In this document: piece after piece, positions 1 through 11,578 of the stretch
Layout of the letters: every line of letters begins with the position of its first letter
Numbering within the stretch: position 1 is the stretch's first letter
Source of the DNA: Eucommia ulmoides
Lineage: Eukaryota > Streptophyta > Magnoliopsida > Garryales > Eucommiaceae
Assembly: GCA_016647705.1 (NCBI GenBank)
Contig: CM028330.1
Location: 50,704,897 to 50,768,896, forward strand
Direction: 5' to 3'
Length of the DNA stretch: 64,000 bases
Notes under the pieces: generated by a model
What the model saw: only the letters and a program-made list of their open reading frames with translations
Told to the model about the DNA's origin: nothing
Database searches by the model: none
Position numbers and translations under genes: made by a program

Positions 1-206
1 AGGAGGAAGTTGATGACGAAGTTGATGAGAGAAAGGAGGAGAAGAATGAAGATAAGATGGAGAAGAAAAATGAGAACAAGAAAAAAGATAAAATAGAAGA
101 GAAACGAGGTGATCAAAAGGTGCTTCCAAGGAGAATTACATTCCCGGTCAATCAACTGATTCTAACCACACCTTTGCCTTATCCTTAAGGATTTCAAAAG
201 AAAAAG

Positions 207-929
207 TTGAACCATCAATTTGCAAAGTTTATTGACATCTTCAAGAAAATACAAATCAATATACCTTTTGCGAATGCATTAGAACAAATGCCCAACTATG
301 GAAAGTTCTTAAAAGACATAATGACGAAGAAAAAGAAGTTGGAGGAATACGAGACGATAAAAATGACAGAGGAATGTAGTGCTATACTACAGAGAAAATT
401 ACCTAAAAAATTGAAGAATCCTGGTAGTTTCACGATTCCGTGTACTATTAGGAAATCTCATTTTGACAAAGCACTATGTGATCTTGGTGCTAGTATCAAC
501 CTGATGCCATCTTTCATCTACTGGAAGTTGAGACTCGGTAATGCAAAGCCAATCACAGTTTTCCTTCAAATGGAAGACTGATCATTGACCTACCCGAAAA
601 GAATTATTGAGGATGTCTTGGTGAAGGGGGAAAAGTTCATCTTCCAGGTGGACTTTGCCGTGTTAGAAATAGATGAGGATAGGGAGATTCCAATCATCCT
701 TGGAAGACATTTTCTTACCACGGGAAAGGCTTTAATTGATGTGCAAAATGGCAATTTGACGTTGCGAGTGAACGAAGATGAGGTAAAGTTCAACATTTTT
801 CAAACTATGGACTTTCCGGACGAATGTCCTAAATACAACCAAGTAGATGTTGTGGACTCGAGCGTTAGCCAATTCTTCCATGAAAATGTGAATCAGGATC
901 TAATGGAGCATATTATCCCAAATTTCTAA
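207..929 (+). mobile_element. gag/aspartic protease region of the Athila-type element (fossil)
   Basis: The translation carries the retropepsin-like signature of plant Ty3/gypsy elements: a segment LPKKLKNPGSF, the catalytic-site context CDLGASINLMP, and further on the flap-side context PIILGRHFL followed by a TGKALIDVQNG segment. In retroelements this enzyme cuts the gag-pol polyprotein. The sequence upstream (1-206) is lysine- and glutamate-rich and probably the gag tail. Downstream (933-1241) an open stretch continues without a domain I can name. It is a fossil with breaks. Confidence 0.8.
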
Positions 930-1241
930 TCTATGAGGGATTTTGGTAAAAAATGCTTAACCACGCAGGAAGCTGTTGTGGACTACGTCCTATCTATAGA
1001 AGTTGTACCAAATAACGTACCAAAAGCCATACCTAAAGTCAACACACCTTTTGCAAATGGTCCGGACCGTTCCGGATTAAACAAATTTCCATTCAGCTCA
1101 GTCGAACTGGAAGGTGATGAGGAGAGAATCAAGCGCTATATCAGAAATGAAGAACGAGTTGTGGAGAGTATCTCCCTCATTGACGACCGATCTTGGAATT
1201 TGCTAAGTCCAGCTGGGGACGGTAAATCAAGCACTTTTTGA

Positions 1242-2189
1242 TATGAAACTGAGGGTATGATCTTGCCTGACTTTGGCTATTACTTAATTTTTGGAGGCCG
1301 GAGTGGTCTCGGAGCGTGTTTGGAGGTGAATTGAGGAGTGTGGACACTCGGGGGATGTTTTGTACTTAAAACATTAAACTAGCGAAGTGGAAGCGCGTAG
1401 TGTGGAGCCTTGTTGTGAAAATATGAAGAAAATATGAAAATCCAGCAGGAGGCTCACCGCCATGGCGATTAAATTACTGGGAAAACAGAATTCAAACCAA
1501 ACATTCCACCGCCGAGGCGGTAAAACTTCAGGATGTAAGGTTTTAAAAAGGTGCTCCAACGTCGCGGCAGTGAAACCTTTGTTCAAAATAAAAAGTTAAT
1601 TGCTCATTTAAACCGCCACAACCAAAAATCCCAAATCTCTTCATAATCATCCTCCCAAACCGTTTCCATCCCTCAAATTCATCATTCCATATTCCAAATT
1701 TGTGATTTCCACCACAAATCATCTATCAAAAATCAACTTTCAACCCCATTTTTGATATCTAGGGTTTGAGGAACAAAAAAGGCAATTTCTCCCATTTTCA
1801 ATCGATTGGACCAATTTGTTTCGACAAGTAAGTACTTTTGATCCTATATTTCATATATATATTGAAATCTTTGGTTGATTTGCATATACATATCAAGAAT
1901 GGTTGAATTTGGATTGTTCCCTAAACCCTTGAACCCCATTTTCGCGATTTTCTTTATCACTTTGGGATTTTGGTTTGATTTTTAGTGATGAACATGATTT
2001 CTATGGATTGTTACATTGTGTGATACAAAATTACATGCTATATTGTTGAATTTTTGTTGAAACCATTGTGATTGGTATGTGCATATTGCAATTGTGTCGT
2101 GTTCTTAATGGTTTTGATTCGGGGGATTGTTTTGCATGGTTCATATGTGATTGCGATGCCGTGTTTTGTGATTGTGATTGATAGAATCC
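1242..2189 (+). other. untranslated spacer between protease and envelope-like region
   Basis: No coding region is recognisable. The stretch has GC-rich patches of the caccgccgcggcggt kind (near 1455, 1510 and 1560) that also occur in the LTR at 5043-6375, followed by an AT-rich leader. A good splice-donor-like site occurs near 1826 (acaagtaagt). Athila-type elements are thought to express their envelope-like frame from a spliced RNA, so this could be the old leader. That is inference. Confidence 0.4.
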
Positions 2190-3380
2190 ATGACTAAGCG
2201 GGTTGCATCAAAACGACTGAGGGGAAAAGGTTTGAATTCTTGAGCCGGGGGTCCCGCCTCCGACTATGATTCTACCCAGTTTGTTTCAAAATAAGTCGAT
2301 AAGCATTTTAACCGTTTTGAACATAAGCGGACATGCATTCGACAACGAGGTTTTGGGCAATTGAAAAGTTTCCCGGCGGAATTTAAGGATGTCATACGAA
2401 GCCGCGATTGGGATGATTTTTGCAAATCACCACCCCAGGGCGAGGTGGCTTTAGTTCAGGAATTCTATGCCAACATCACCGAAGCTAATGACAACTAGAC
2501 AAGGGTCTGAACTTGCCCCATCTTGTTTAGTCCCGAGCGCATTAATAAAATTTTGGGATTGGCGGCCCCGAAGCCGACTGACGAACCGTACGGGAGTAGA
2601 GATTCAAGCATGGAAACAGTAATCCATGCCATAACTTCAGGCAACGTCCAATGGACTCACACAGGGCCTGGTCTAGCCACTTTACCAACCAAGTTACTGA
2701 ATTCAATCCCAAAAATCTAGCATCATTTTGTTTGTGGAAGCTTTCTCTCAACATCTTACTTATCAGGCGTCTCCAAAGAATAGGCTATGACGCTCTATTC
2801 CATTCAGACAGGTAAGCTGCTAAATGTCAGGTTCTTAATCTACTCTTCCATTCTTCATGCCGTCCAAACAACAAAGGCCGACCTTTCATTTTCATCGCTA
2901 TTGATCGACCTATTCAAACGGGTCAGTGTATTAATAGCCAAGGATAACCCTTGTCTTTCTATCGCTCTGCTCGATCTACCCATGATTACTCGAATGTGGA
3001 AAGGCGGAGTGCAAGGGTCGAAGAAGCCAGAAGTAGAAGAAGAGGAAGGGCCCGAAGAAGAGAAAAAGGCGGGGCCATCTAAGGCCCCATTTCCAGAAGC
3101 ACCCGGCCACCCTTCAATCACTTTGGAGAGGGTATATCAAGAACTCCAAGATGTCCGGCTAGATAATCGCGTTTTGCGTTAGGGACAATTCAACGTCCAA
3201 AATGAGAATACAGAGCTCCGGATATTCCTGGATTAATATACACGCCAACAAGATCAAGTCCAACAGCTCATTTGCGCATGCCTCAGAATCGACATGAGCT
3301 CTTATCCGCCAATGCCGCAATTTCGGTCGTACCAATTGAAACCGTCATACTTTTCTTTCTGACAAAACAGTAGTGGCAAT
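2190..3380 (+). mobile_element. envelope-like region of the Athila-type element (fossil)
   Basis: Broken coding sequence resembles the third-frame product found in Athila-type elements, often annotated as a putative plant transposon protein. Visible pieces are an N-terminal basic stretch starting near 2190, a middle region with short open segments, and an acidic lysine/glutamate-rich patch near 3000-3090 followed by a possible coiled-coil tail. No transmembrane segment is convincing. The assignment rests on position (after protease, before the 3' LTR) and on overall composition. It has many breaks. Confidence 0.45.
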
Positions 3381-5042
3381 GACATTTCTCCAGGTGGACG
3401 GTAGAAGGTGAGACTTCTACGTCTCATCTCCTAGGTATGTGTTCATAACCCATTTTTTCTCGTGATTGCTATATACTACTATTGGGTTTGTTGCTCAATC
3501 AATGTGGACACTGCCTATTTTCAATTTGAGGGGATGTTCATCCAATTTTGTTTTTGTTAGAAAAAGATGAACAGAATTTTGATGTATTATATTAGATGTT
3601 TTATGTATGCTTAGTTATGCTTTGTAGAAGTTTTGATGTATAATGTGGACTTTGCCATATAGTTAAGTTTATTTTAATTTTTTGTGTTTGTGCATGTATA
3701 ATGCTTAGTTTAGTGTATGTATGTTAGTGTTTATATTTAGTGTAGATATGTTTATGTATGAAGTAGTATTTGCGTGTTGAGTTGTTAAGTTCGTCTGGGC
3801 CATTTCTCGATGATGAAAACTATCCCCTAATGGTATATCGAGGTCTGAGGTAATGCCATTCATGTGTGTTTTATGTGCTTGGTATGTTGATTAGGTAAAA
3901 ATTATTTTGATCCTAAATCGCACAATAGCATAGACTCAGTGTATAGCCATTCGAATGATTTGATGCCGATTATTCAATAATAAGTTCATGACAAATTTGA
4001 TGAATCTAGAACTTGATTGGGGGAAACTTGAGGCGAAATCCTAAGTGAGGTAGTTTAGGAGGCATGATTTAGGCCTTCATTTTTATCGCTTGAACCTTTG
4101 AAGCTAACCTTGAAAATTTTATCTCTCGTTACTCTGTCAAAGCCGATAACCTTTTCAATTCTGAACATGTATCAATACCCTAGTCAATTAAAAAAATTTC
4201 AAACCATTGTCACTAAGACAAATGCACGAATTGAGTGAAATCAAGTTAGCATTAAAATATGCTACTTGAAGTGAGCGGTCGAATTTCGGATGAATTTTTA
4301 TTGGTTTGATATTAGTGTATCCACTTGTTATTCTTTTAATTCTATTTACGCGCCCCTAAAATTGTACAAAATCGAATAAGTTTGGGGGTGTGTTATGTTG
4401 TAAAAAAAAAAAAAACTATGTGAATATAATTTTTATTTTCGTTCTTTCGACAAGTGAATACAAAGTTCTTAAATTCTTGTTCAGGATTGTGTTTTAAATA
4501 TTTGGGGTTATGAGAGAGATATAGCGACAAGCGTTTGTACCTCGGGTATCATTGAATTATAATGATTACCTGTTTTCTATTCCTGAGATACATTTGACCG
4601 TTCTCCAATGCCAATCCAAGCCCTATTGACCTCTATGAATTTCTGATCCTACATTAGTGGATAGTTGAGCTCAGTCAAGCATATGGTTTTCCTAATCCTT
4701 AAACAGTTTAAGTCATGAGCTTAGTTATTAAATAATCTAATCTGGTGTTCGGATAGCTATATATTTGAGTTCTTTCACACACACTTTAAATGGATCAAGA
4801 ATGGTTTTTATTGATATTGAGTGTTGAAATTCTAGAACACCACGTGGTGTGTGTTATTCCTGAACTTGATCAGATTGAGGGTTGTTGAACTTGGCACTTG
4901 CATGCGTTTACTTCTTATTTGTTAGTGTTTATTCATTTTTAGTTTAGTAGTTAGTTAATTAGTACAATTAGTTTATTTTAGTATTAGAGTGTTTTGTTCG
5001 AAGACTTGAAAAATTCCAAGATTGGGGGTATTTGATAGTTTG
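3381..5042 (+). other. 3' non-coding region of the Athila-type element
   Basis: There is no gene here. The 1.66 kb run from the end of the envelope-like region to the LTR is AT-rich with a short A tract near 4400. A purine tract (gattgggggta) just before the LTR at about 5030-5040 is a plausible polypurine primer site. Confidence 0.45.
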
Positions 5043-6375
5043 AAAATACCTATATACTTCTAAGCAGAATTTGATAGTTTTCGAGTGTTTTAGTAATATT
5101 TTATTGCGTTTTTTCTTGTTTTTATGTAAATCAGGTTTAAGGACGTAATCGAGTGATAAACAAGTGAAACGGTAGAAAAACAGTGAACAAATGATTAAAA
5201 AAACAAAGTTTCAAGACAGCAAACCCACCGCTGAGGTGGTGGAGATGCAAGGAGAATTGCACCAGTCTCACCGCCGCAGCAGTCATTCACTACCGCGGCG
5301 ATGAAAGTCCAGAGAACTTAGGGTTTGGTTCACCGCCGCAGAGGTGAAGTTAACCGACTTACTCAACGCCGCAGTGGTAAACCACCGTCGCGGCGATCAC
5401 TCTATGCAGAAAATATCTATTTTTCTAGATATTTTGAAGTCTTCTATTTAAGCCCCTTTTTCCCCCATTTGTCAAGGACATTCCTAACATTAGAGACTTG
5501 ATCTTAAGCCTATTTTGAGAGCTCAAAGAGGAGATTCAACATTTGGAGAAGAGGAAACACGTCCGAACCGATCTTTGGCGACAATGGACTATTCCACTCT
5601 AAGATTTGGTCGTTCTTCCTTTGTTTTTATTTTTGTAATTAAATATCTAATGATTATGAATCCCTTTTGTTTTAATATTTGTATGGTTAAGATCATGATA
5701 GGCTAGATAAATATTATCTAGGGATTGTTGTAATTCATGTAAATACATGTTTGATTGAATATATGTTACTTTAACGGTAGTTTGTCTAAATTCGATTGTG
5801 TTTATCGTTTTATTATAATTTTAATATACTTGTTAAGGTATAGGGTTGGTTTTGAAAATACGGGGTTTGACACTCGGGAGAAGTAACCCTGGATTCAAAC
5901 TAGGGTTAAACACATCACGACGATCTAACGACCTCAGAAGGCATTAGAAAGTGTGCAATCCATGAGGTTGGGTCAAGACTCGTGTGACTATGTGTTATAT
6001 AAAACGCTAGAGGGGGACTTTGGTATTAACGTGAAGTCACATAATCACTCATTTAACACTCAAGAAAGGTAATGAGCGAGTTTGAGATACCTAAATTGTC
6101 GGATAGGATAAACACCGTTATTATTAACTAAACAAAGTCAAACATGTATTAAGTAAATGAAATCAATCCCTATGTAATTCACTTAATTAGAATTAACCCA
6201 ATAGTTGTTAATTTAACTTAGTTTTTAAATATTCAACTTCAAACAATTCTTGAACCGTCGAGATAATATAAGACTATGCAAATTACGGTATTCAATTAAT
6301 CAAACATGTTTCCCTGTGGACGATATCCGATTGAAAGATCCACTATATTAAAACTTGGCATCGTGCACTTGTGAG
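5043..6375 (+). repeat. LTR of the Athila-type element
   Basis: It begins about tgatagtttg directly after the purine tract and ends near the phrase cgtgcacttgtgag. Inside are repeated GC-rich patches of the ccaccgccgcggcgg kind (5225-5400), a possible promoter area before 5440-5460, and a conserved 3' block with a tgacactcgggag segment (5869-6080). A diverged second copy of the same LTR lies at about 8463-9810, sharing the order of all these blocks. The boundary positions are approximate. Confidence 0.65.
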
Positions 6376-6389
6376 TTAAATCAAGACGT

Positions 6390-6616
6390 GAAAAAGGCAC
6401 GTCCAAAAGTCATGTCATTAAATGATATTCTAAGACCCCATATATCATATGCTTTCAAAATAAATGTATTTTATTTAAAAATGCTTTTAGAAAAACTCAA
6501 TTTGGTTCCCAAAACTTTTTTAATTCAAAATCTTTAAGGATAGGAAGTAGTTTTATTAATTTAATTAAGAGAATAATTAAATATGTGGACCAAATAAATA
6601 GAAAACATATAATATA

Positions 6617-6656
<40 letters not shown>

Positions 6657-7293
6657 CATTTAATTCCCTTGAAAACCTCACCTGAAATCGTCAAAATCGA
6701 GGAGAATAAACCCAAAAACAAAGTTAGTTAAACTTTTTTACTACCGACGTCGATAGACTGACCACAACGCCGGTTGACTGACCCTGTACAATGGTCAAAA
6801 TTTTGACCATTGTACTGGCTTAGTCGATTAACCAATCAAGTCGGTAGGCTCCCTATTTTTCCATTTTCAGCTACTGGAATGGTTTGTCGATCGACCCTAT
6901 TTGTTGGTTGACTAATAACCCAAAAGCACATCATTTTAAGTGTTGAAAATATTTTTTCAATTAGACCCTTAACCAAAAATATTTTTATGTTTTAACACAT
7001 TATAAAAATCATTTATAATCTTGAATTTATCACTTCTGATTAAGACACACATAAGTTTTATTTATTTTAAAGTGTCATGCATGATCCTAATTGGATTACA
7101 TTAAGAGCATAAAGGTATTGAATCTGAAAATCTTCATAGCCTTCATCTTGCATCCGTCATGAATTCTTCAACAATTATTCTTTTTGACCAAATCTTTTTA
7201 CATATGGAACTTAAATCTGAAACAACTCAATAAAAATATTAGTTCCATAAAATATCAGCATTTAATTTGTCCATCAAAATATTAGGTTCAACA
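6390..7293 (-). repeat. Sirevirus-like LTR, partial (3' LTR side of element A)
   Basis: This stretch matches 14245-15190 by eye, including an (AT)n run, a block with repeated ggttgact/cgatcgac motifs, and the end block with attagttccataaaatatca. The upper boundary (…ggttcaaca, 7293) is followed by the purine-rich tract gggagat read on the minus strand, as expected where a minus-strand 3' LTR meets internal sequence. Only part of the roughly 2.15 kb LTR is seen; it abuts the Athila LTR at about 6380. Confidence 0.6.
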
Positions 7294-7864
7294 ATCTCCC
7301 TATTTTTAATGATGACAATTAATTTTGATGTTTTCTCAAAAATATTGTAACCACGCTCCCCCTAAATTTGAGGATGAATTTTTTTAACTTGTTTAAGAAC
7401 CGTTATAAGAAACGAAAAAACATTTAGTAAAAATATTTTCAATATAAGCATACAACTTCTCTCTATATAATTCAACTTCTCTCCCTATATAATTGTGATC
7501 ATTAATTCATGCTTAGGAGATCAAATACACTCTTTTAAAACATCATACAACTTTTCTCCCTTTGTTATCTCAAAAAGCGGAGACGAAATATCAAAACATT
7601 AATTTTAGGCACACGTTATTATGCCTAACCATACCTAAATCCCAAATCTTTCAAATATCACTTCTCGATAAAGATAAGAACAAAATACTCAAAACATCTC
7701 AATATTGCCTAAAATCATATATTTTCAAGTCAACGAGCTTCATTTCATGATACCAATTAACAACTTCCCTTTAGATAGAATCAAAATCATTTAAACATTA
7801 AAGTACAAGGACATAAAGCATGTCTCAATCATGAAAATTTAGGAAGCTAATTGATATAAGTTTA
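7294..7864 (-). other. internal 3' untranslated sequence of Sirevirus-like element A
   Basis: Sequence next to the LTR (tgatgacaattaattttgatg and an accacgctccccctaaattt block) recurs at 17490-17580 and 18815-18905, each time beside related elements. No coding capacity was recognised. The sequence resumes after the foldback insertion at 10224. Confidence 0.5.
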
Positions 7865-8149
7865 AGGAAAAAGTATATTTTAAACCCTCTAGGTATTGGC
7901 ATATTTCTAAATGGTATCTCTCCGTTTGAGCGTTTCATTTTAAACCATCTATGTATTAGCATATTTTTAAATAGTCATTCTGTCAAAAACTCTGTCAAAA
8001 CTAGCATAATATAGGGGTAAAATAGTTTTTTTTTACTTATTTTTAATTTTTTAATGATTTTTTAATTTTTTTATTCTCTTTTTTCTTTTCTTTTTTCTTC
8101 ATTTCTCTCTTTCTCTTCCTTCTTCTTCCGTCCCTCTCCCTGCCAGTCG

Positions 8150-8462
8150 GAATCACCCCCATTACAGGGGGTGAACCACCATCTGTTACGGGGGTGAAAC
8201 ACCCCCGAATCATGAGGTGAACTACACCCTGTTACGAGGGATGAACCACCCCCGAAACAAGGGGTGTTTCACCCCCCGTTATTGGGGGGTAAATACTCCA
8301 ATAATAAGGGGTGCCCCCCCATAATAGGGGGTGCTATTACGAGGGTGGAAACACCCCCGAAACCCACCATCTGTTACGAGAATGAACCATCTCCTATTTC
8401 GGGGGTGGTTCAACCCCCGTAATAGGGGGTGCCACCCCTTGTTTCAGGGGTGTTCATCCCTA
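8150..8462. repeat. GC-rich palindromic minisatellite inside the foldback element
   Basis: About a dozen imperfect units alternate ggggtgaaccaccccc-like and ttacgggggtgaaaca-like halves, so each unit can pair with its neighbour. An inverted continuation lies at 9818-9895 on the other side of the inserted LTR. The base composition is strikingly unlike the AT-rich surroundings. Confidence 0.75.
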
Positions 8463-9810
8463 ATAGGTGTAATTTACCTATCTATTTTCAAATCGAATTT
8501 GTTAGTTTTCGAGTACGTTTATTACGTTTTATTATGTTTTAATACATTTTTAAGTATTTTGTATAAGTCAGGTGTGTGGGATGAAAAGGCATGAAAACGG
8601 ATCATAAATGATCAAATCGGGTCAAGAACGGTGGAAGAACGATGGGAAAACAAGCATAAAGGCCAAATTCTGAAATACAGCCCACCACCGCGGTGTCCAG
8701 ACCACTGCCGCGACGGTTAATATGCAGAGAAGACCTTAAACATGCTGATCATCTATCACCGAGGTGGTGAAACAACAGGAAGGTCTCAGATCCCACCGCC
8801 AAGTCCACCGCCGAGGTCGTGGCTTAACCGATATGTTCCCTATTTAAGCCTCTCTTTTCTCTTCTTCTCTAACCCCTGGCCATAGGAGACCCCTTAGGGT
8901 TCCTAATATTTTGAAAGTATTTTGGGGTGTGCTCAACCAATTCTGAAGGAGGATAACACATTGCGAAGAAGGAGAAACGATCATTGAACGGTTTTACCGC
9001 CAAATTTTCAAACTACGGCTAAGTTTTCTTCGTTTCTTCTTTATTTTTTTTTTAACTTCAGTAGGTTGTTGAGCATGTTTAGATTGTTTCTCATTATATA
9101 AATGGTTATGGCCATGAGCTAAATGGATTTTGTTTAGGGATTAATATATTTTATGAAATCGTTGTTTGTTTGAGTTGTGTTTCGCTAATGGTTGTTCTTC
9201 ACTATTTCGATTATGTTTATCATTATTCTTTGATTACATGCTAGTTTAGATATATAGAGAATACAGGATTTGACACTCAGGAGAGGTAACCTTGAATTTG
9301 GACTAGAGTAAACACAATGCGACAATCTAATAACCTGGGAAGGAGTTAGAAAGTGTGCAATCAATGACGTTGGGGCAAGACTTATGTGATCTAATAATAT
9401 TAAGACAACGAAGGGGGACTTCTTCGTTGATGCGAAGTCGCATATTCACTCGTCTTACACTCGATAGAAGTGGCGAGTGAGTTTATGATACAAAGATTGT
9501 CGGATTGGTCAAACGCCATTATTGTAAACTAGCGAAATCAAACACGTTTTTGTAAACGAAGTTAATTCCTAGACAATCTTTTCCCTAAACATGTCAATAT
9601 AATATTAGTATTGTTAGATTAATTAACTTAGTATTAGTATTAATTAATTATAAATTCAATTTATGTCGCCTAAATAAAATTAGGTTATGACAATTGTGGT
9701 ACTCGATAATAATCTCAACCAATTCATGTGGATACGATAACCCCTACTCCTTCCCATCTATACTAAAACTTGACCCGTACACTTGCGGTGAAAGTGGCGA
9801 CGCAATATTC
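8463..9810 (+). repeat. solo LTR, Athila-type
   Basis: It follows the LTR at 5043-6375 block by block: the gttagttttcgagt start, caccgccgaggtcgt-like patches (8690-8825), the tgacactcaggag block (9270), the cggattggtcaaacgcc block (9500) and the aaacttgacccgtacacttgcg end (9763). No internal element sequence accompanies it, so it is probably a solo LTR. I could not fix a clean target duplication; the ends are approximate by about 10-20 bp. Confidence 0.65.
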
Positions 9811-10223
9811 CGCCACCAATCCCCTATAAGAGGGGGTAAAACACCCCTTTGTTGCTACCCCTCATAATAGGGGGCGGTTCACCCCCTATTACGACAGTTT
9901 CGACCGGCAAGAGAAGGGATGGAAGGAGAGAGAGGAAATGAGGAAGAGAGAGTGTTGATCAGGAGAGAGAGAAAAAACAAAGAATAAAAAAGATGAAAAA
10001 AGAAAAATGAAAAGAAAAAGAAAAATGATTAAAAAATGAAAAAATATAAAATGACGATTTTGCCCTCAAAATTCTGTTAGTTTGGATGGAATTTCTGACG
10101 GAATGACCAAATAAAAACGTACTTATACCTAGAGGGTTTAAAATGAAAATTTCAAACGAAGAGGGACCATTTAGAAATGTGCCAATACCTAGAGGGTTTA
10201 AAATGTATTTTTTCCTAAGTTTA

Positions 10224-11578
10224 ATGCACGCTTAAACATGGATAATCATATATTTTCATGTTGTTATAAAAGATCAGCTTCCTATCAAAACAATAATCAT
10301 TAAAAACAAGAGATGATAAATGTATGATGAAGATAATTCACACTAGGGATCATGCATACAACTAAGCAACTAACATCAAAAGAGATTAATCATGTGCAAA
10401 AGTATCAATAATTTAATAATCATTAAGCACCTACTGATATACCATATATATTCAAATGATCATGCAAATAGTATTGAAATGAATTGACATGATTTTAAGA
10501 AAATTACCAACCATGCAAACTTAAATTCATATGATCATTGCCGACAAAGTAGATAATACTAAATACTAAATTTATAAAATATTTAACATGTGATAAGAGA
10601 AATACGATAAACTTAATAACCATCGCATGAATCAATAAAACACTATTAGGTAACACTAGAATTCGATACAGGTATATAATCAAAGCATGATATTTATAAA
10701 GACGTGAGTCAATTTTTGTGAATAAGATTTTCAATGACAATTTCACATCACATAAACTTCATATATAATCATGCAAGAATTAGATTGTTTTAACACTGAG
10801 TTAAATGAAGATTCAACTCTAATCAATTATCTTCCTTAATCAACCTTGTTCTTATCCTTGACTTAAACTCTGAGTTTTAGTAAATGAATATTTGTTTATC
10901 AGTGGATTATCTTATAATTTGAAATTTCGAAACATACTTGGAAGAAAATTATTTGTAGAGATCACGTAAATATATATATCAGTTATCCTCAAAGCCATAC
11001 ATGATCACTAACCAATTTCCAAGCAATGTTGATCCTATATATCAATATGTGATACAATCTATGTAGCGTTTGATAATAGAATATCATATTCACATATCGA
11101 AATAATTAATTTGATATACTATCAATAAATATATCAAGTTAACAGAATAGATCAAATTAAGCATCATTGATATCACCACTTATGAGATACATGATACTAA
11201 TGAAATACATTTATCAAATCAGGATTCTAAATGCATCATATTAGAGGACAACAAAATTTCTCATGTAATACACAAATACTCGTAAGATCATTCATCATGA
11301 AGAATAAAAACAACTATTGTATACCTCGTACTAGTGAGAACATGATGATCGATTCATATATAATGCATAGCGTGTTTCTCATGAGACATCCATAAAATAG
11401 ATACGAACTATCAATAATATAACTGAGTATACTAATATTACTGAAAGCATGATATGAATAGTATAACCAAATCATATATATGCATTTTAATATACTTACA
11501 TATATGTGATTTTCACAATCACCATGCAATATTTCTAAAACAACAAATGAACACATAATTTTACACATGTTTACTTAC
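10224..11578 (-). other. AT-rich interior of Sirevirus-like element A, no gene recognised
   Basis: It runs from the foldback insertion to the gag-like region. Short open stretches occur on both strands but none has a recognisable motif, and base composition is uniformly AT-rich. It probably represents decayed internal or untranslated sequence of the minus-strand element. Confidence 0.4.

Larger units (their letters stand above)
1..6375 (+). mobile_element. Ty3/gypsy retrotransposon, Athila-type, 3' part (fossil)
   Basis: The window opens inside this element, so its 5' LTR and the start of gag are not seen. In order it shows a gag/aspartic protease region, an untranslated stretch, an envelope-like region, a long 3' non-coding stretch, a purine-rich tract next to the LTR (about 5031-5040) and an LTR. 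The protease wording and the LTR with its run of short GC-rich patches fit the Athila group of plant Ty3/gypsy elements. I recognised no reverse transcriptase, RNase H or integrase region in the visible part, which suggests a non-autonomous or reduced member. It is broken, with many breaks, and looks old. Family placement is from memory of conserved motifs, not from a search. Confidence 0.75.
7865..10216. mobile_element. non-autonomous foldback DNA transposon (Mutator- or hAT-like) carrying a solo LTR
   Basis: The two ends are inverted repeats of roughly 150-200 bp. The left end starts aggaaaaagtat, and the right end read in reverse starts aggaaaaaatac; both continue with an inverted match through the taaaccctctaggtattggc block. 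The direct repeat aagttta flanks it at 7858-7864 and 10217-10223 (one further base, t, also matches if the right boundary is shifted). The element carries no transposase. Its centre holds a hairpin-rich GC minisatellite and, within that, an Athila-type LTR of about 1.35 kb, so the original element was about 1 kb. Superfamily is uncertain: the long TIRs favour Mutator-like, the 7-8 bp duplication would also fit hAT. Confidence 0.75.

Noticed and set aside
8150-8462. Considered as a CRISPR-like array
   Set aside because: The units are variable, palindromic and contiguous without unique spacers, and the context is a plant transposon.
10504-11568. Several 75-95 residue open frames on both strands
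   Set aside because: AT-rich chance frames without motifs inside a decayed retroelement interior.
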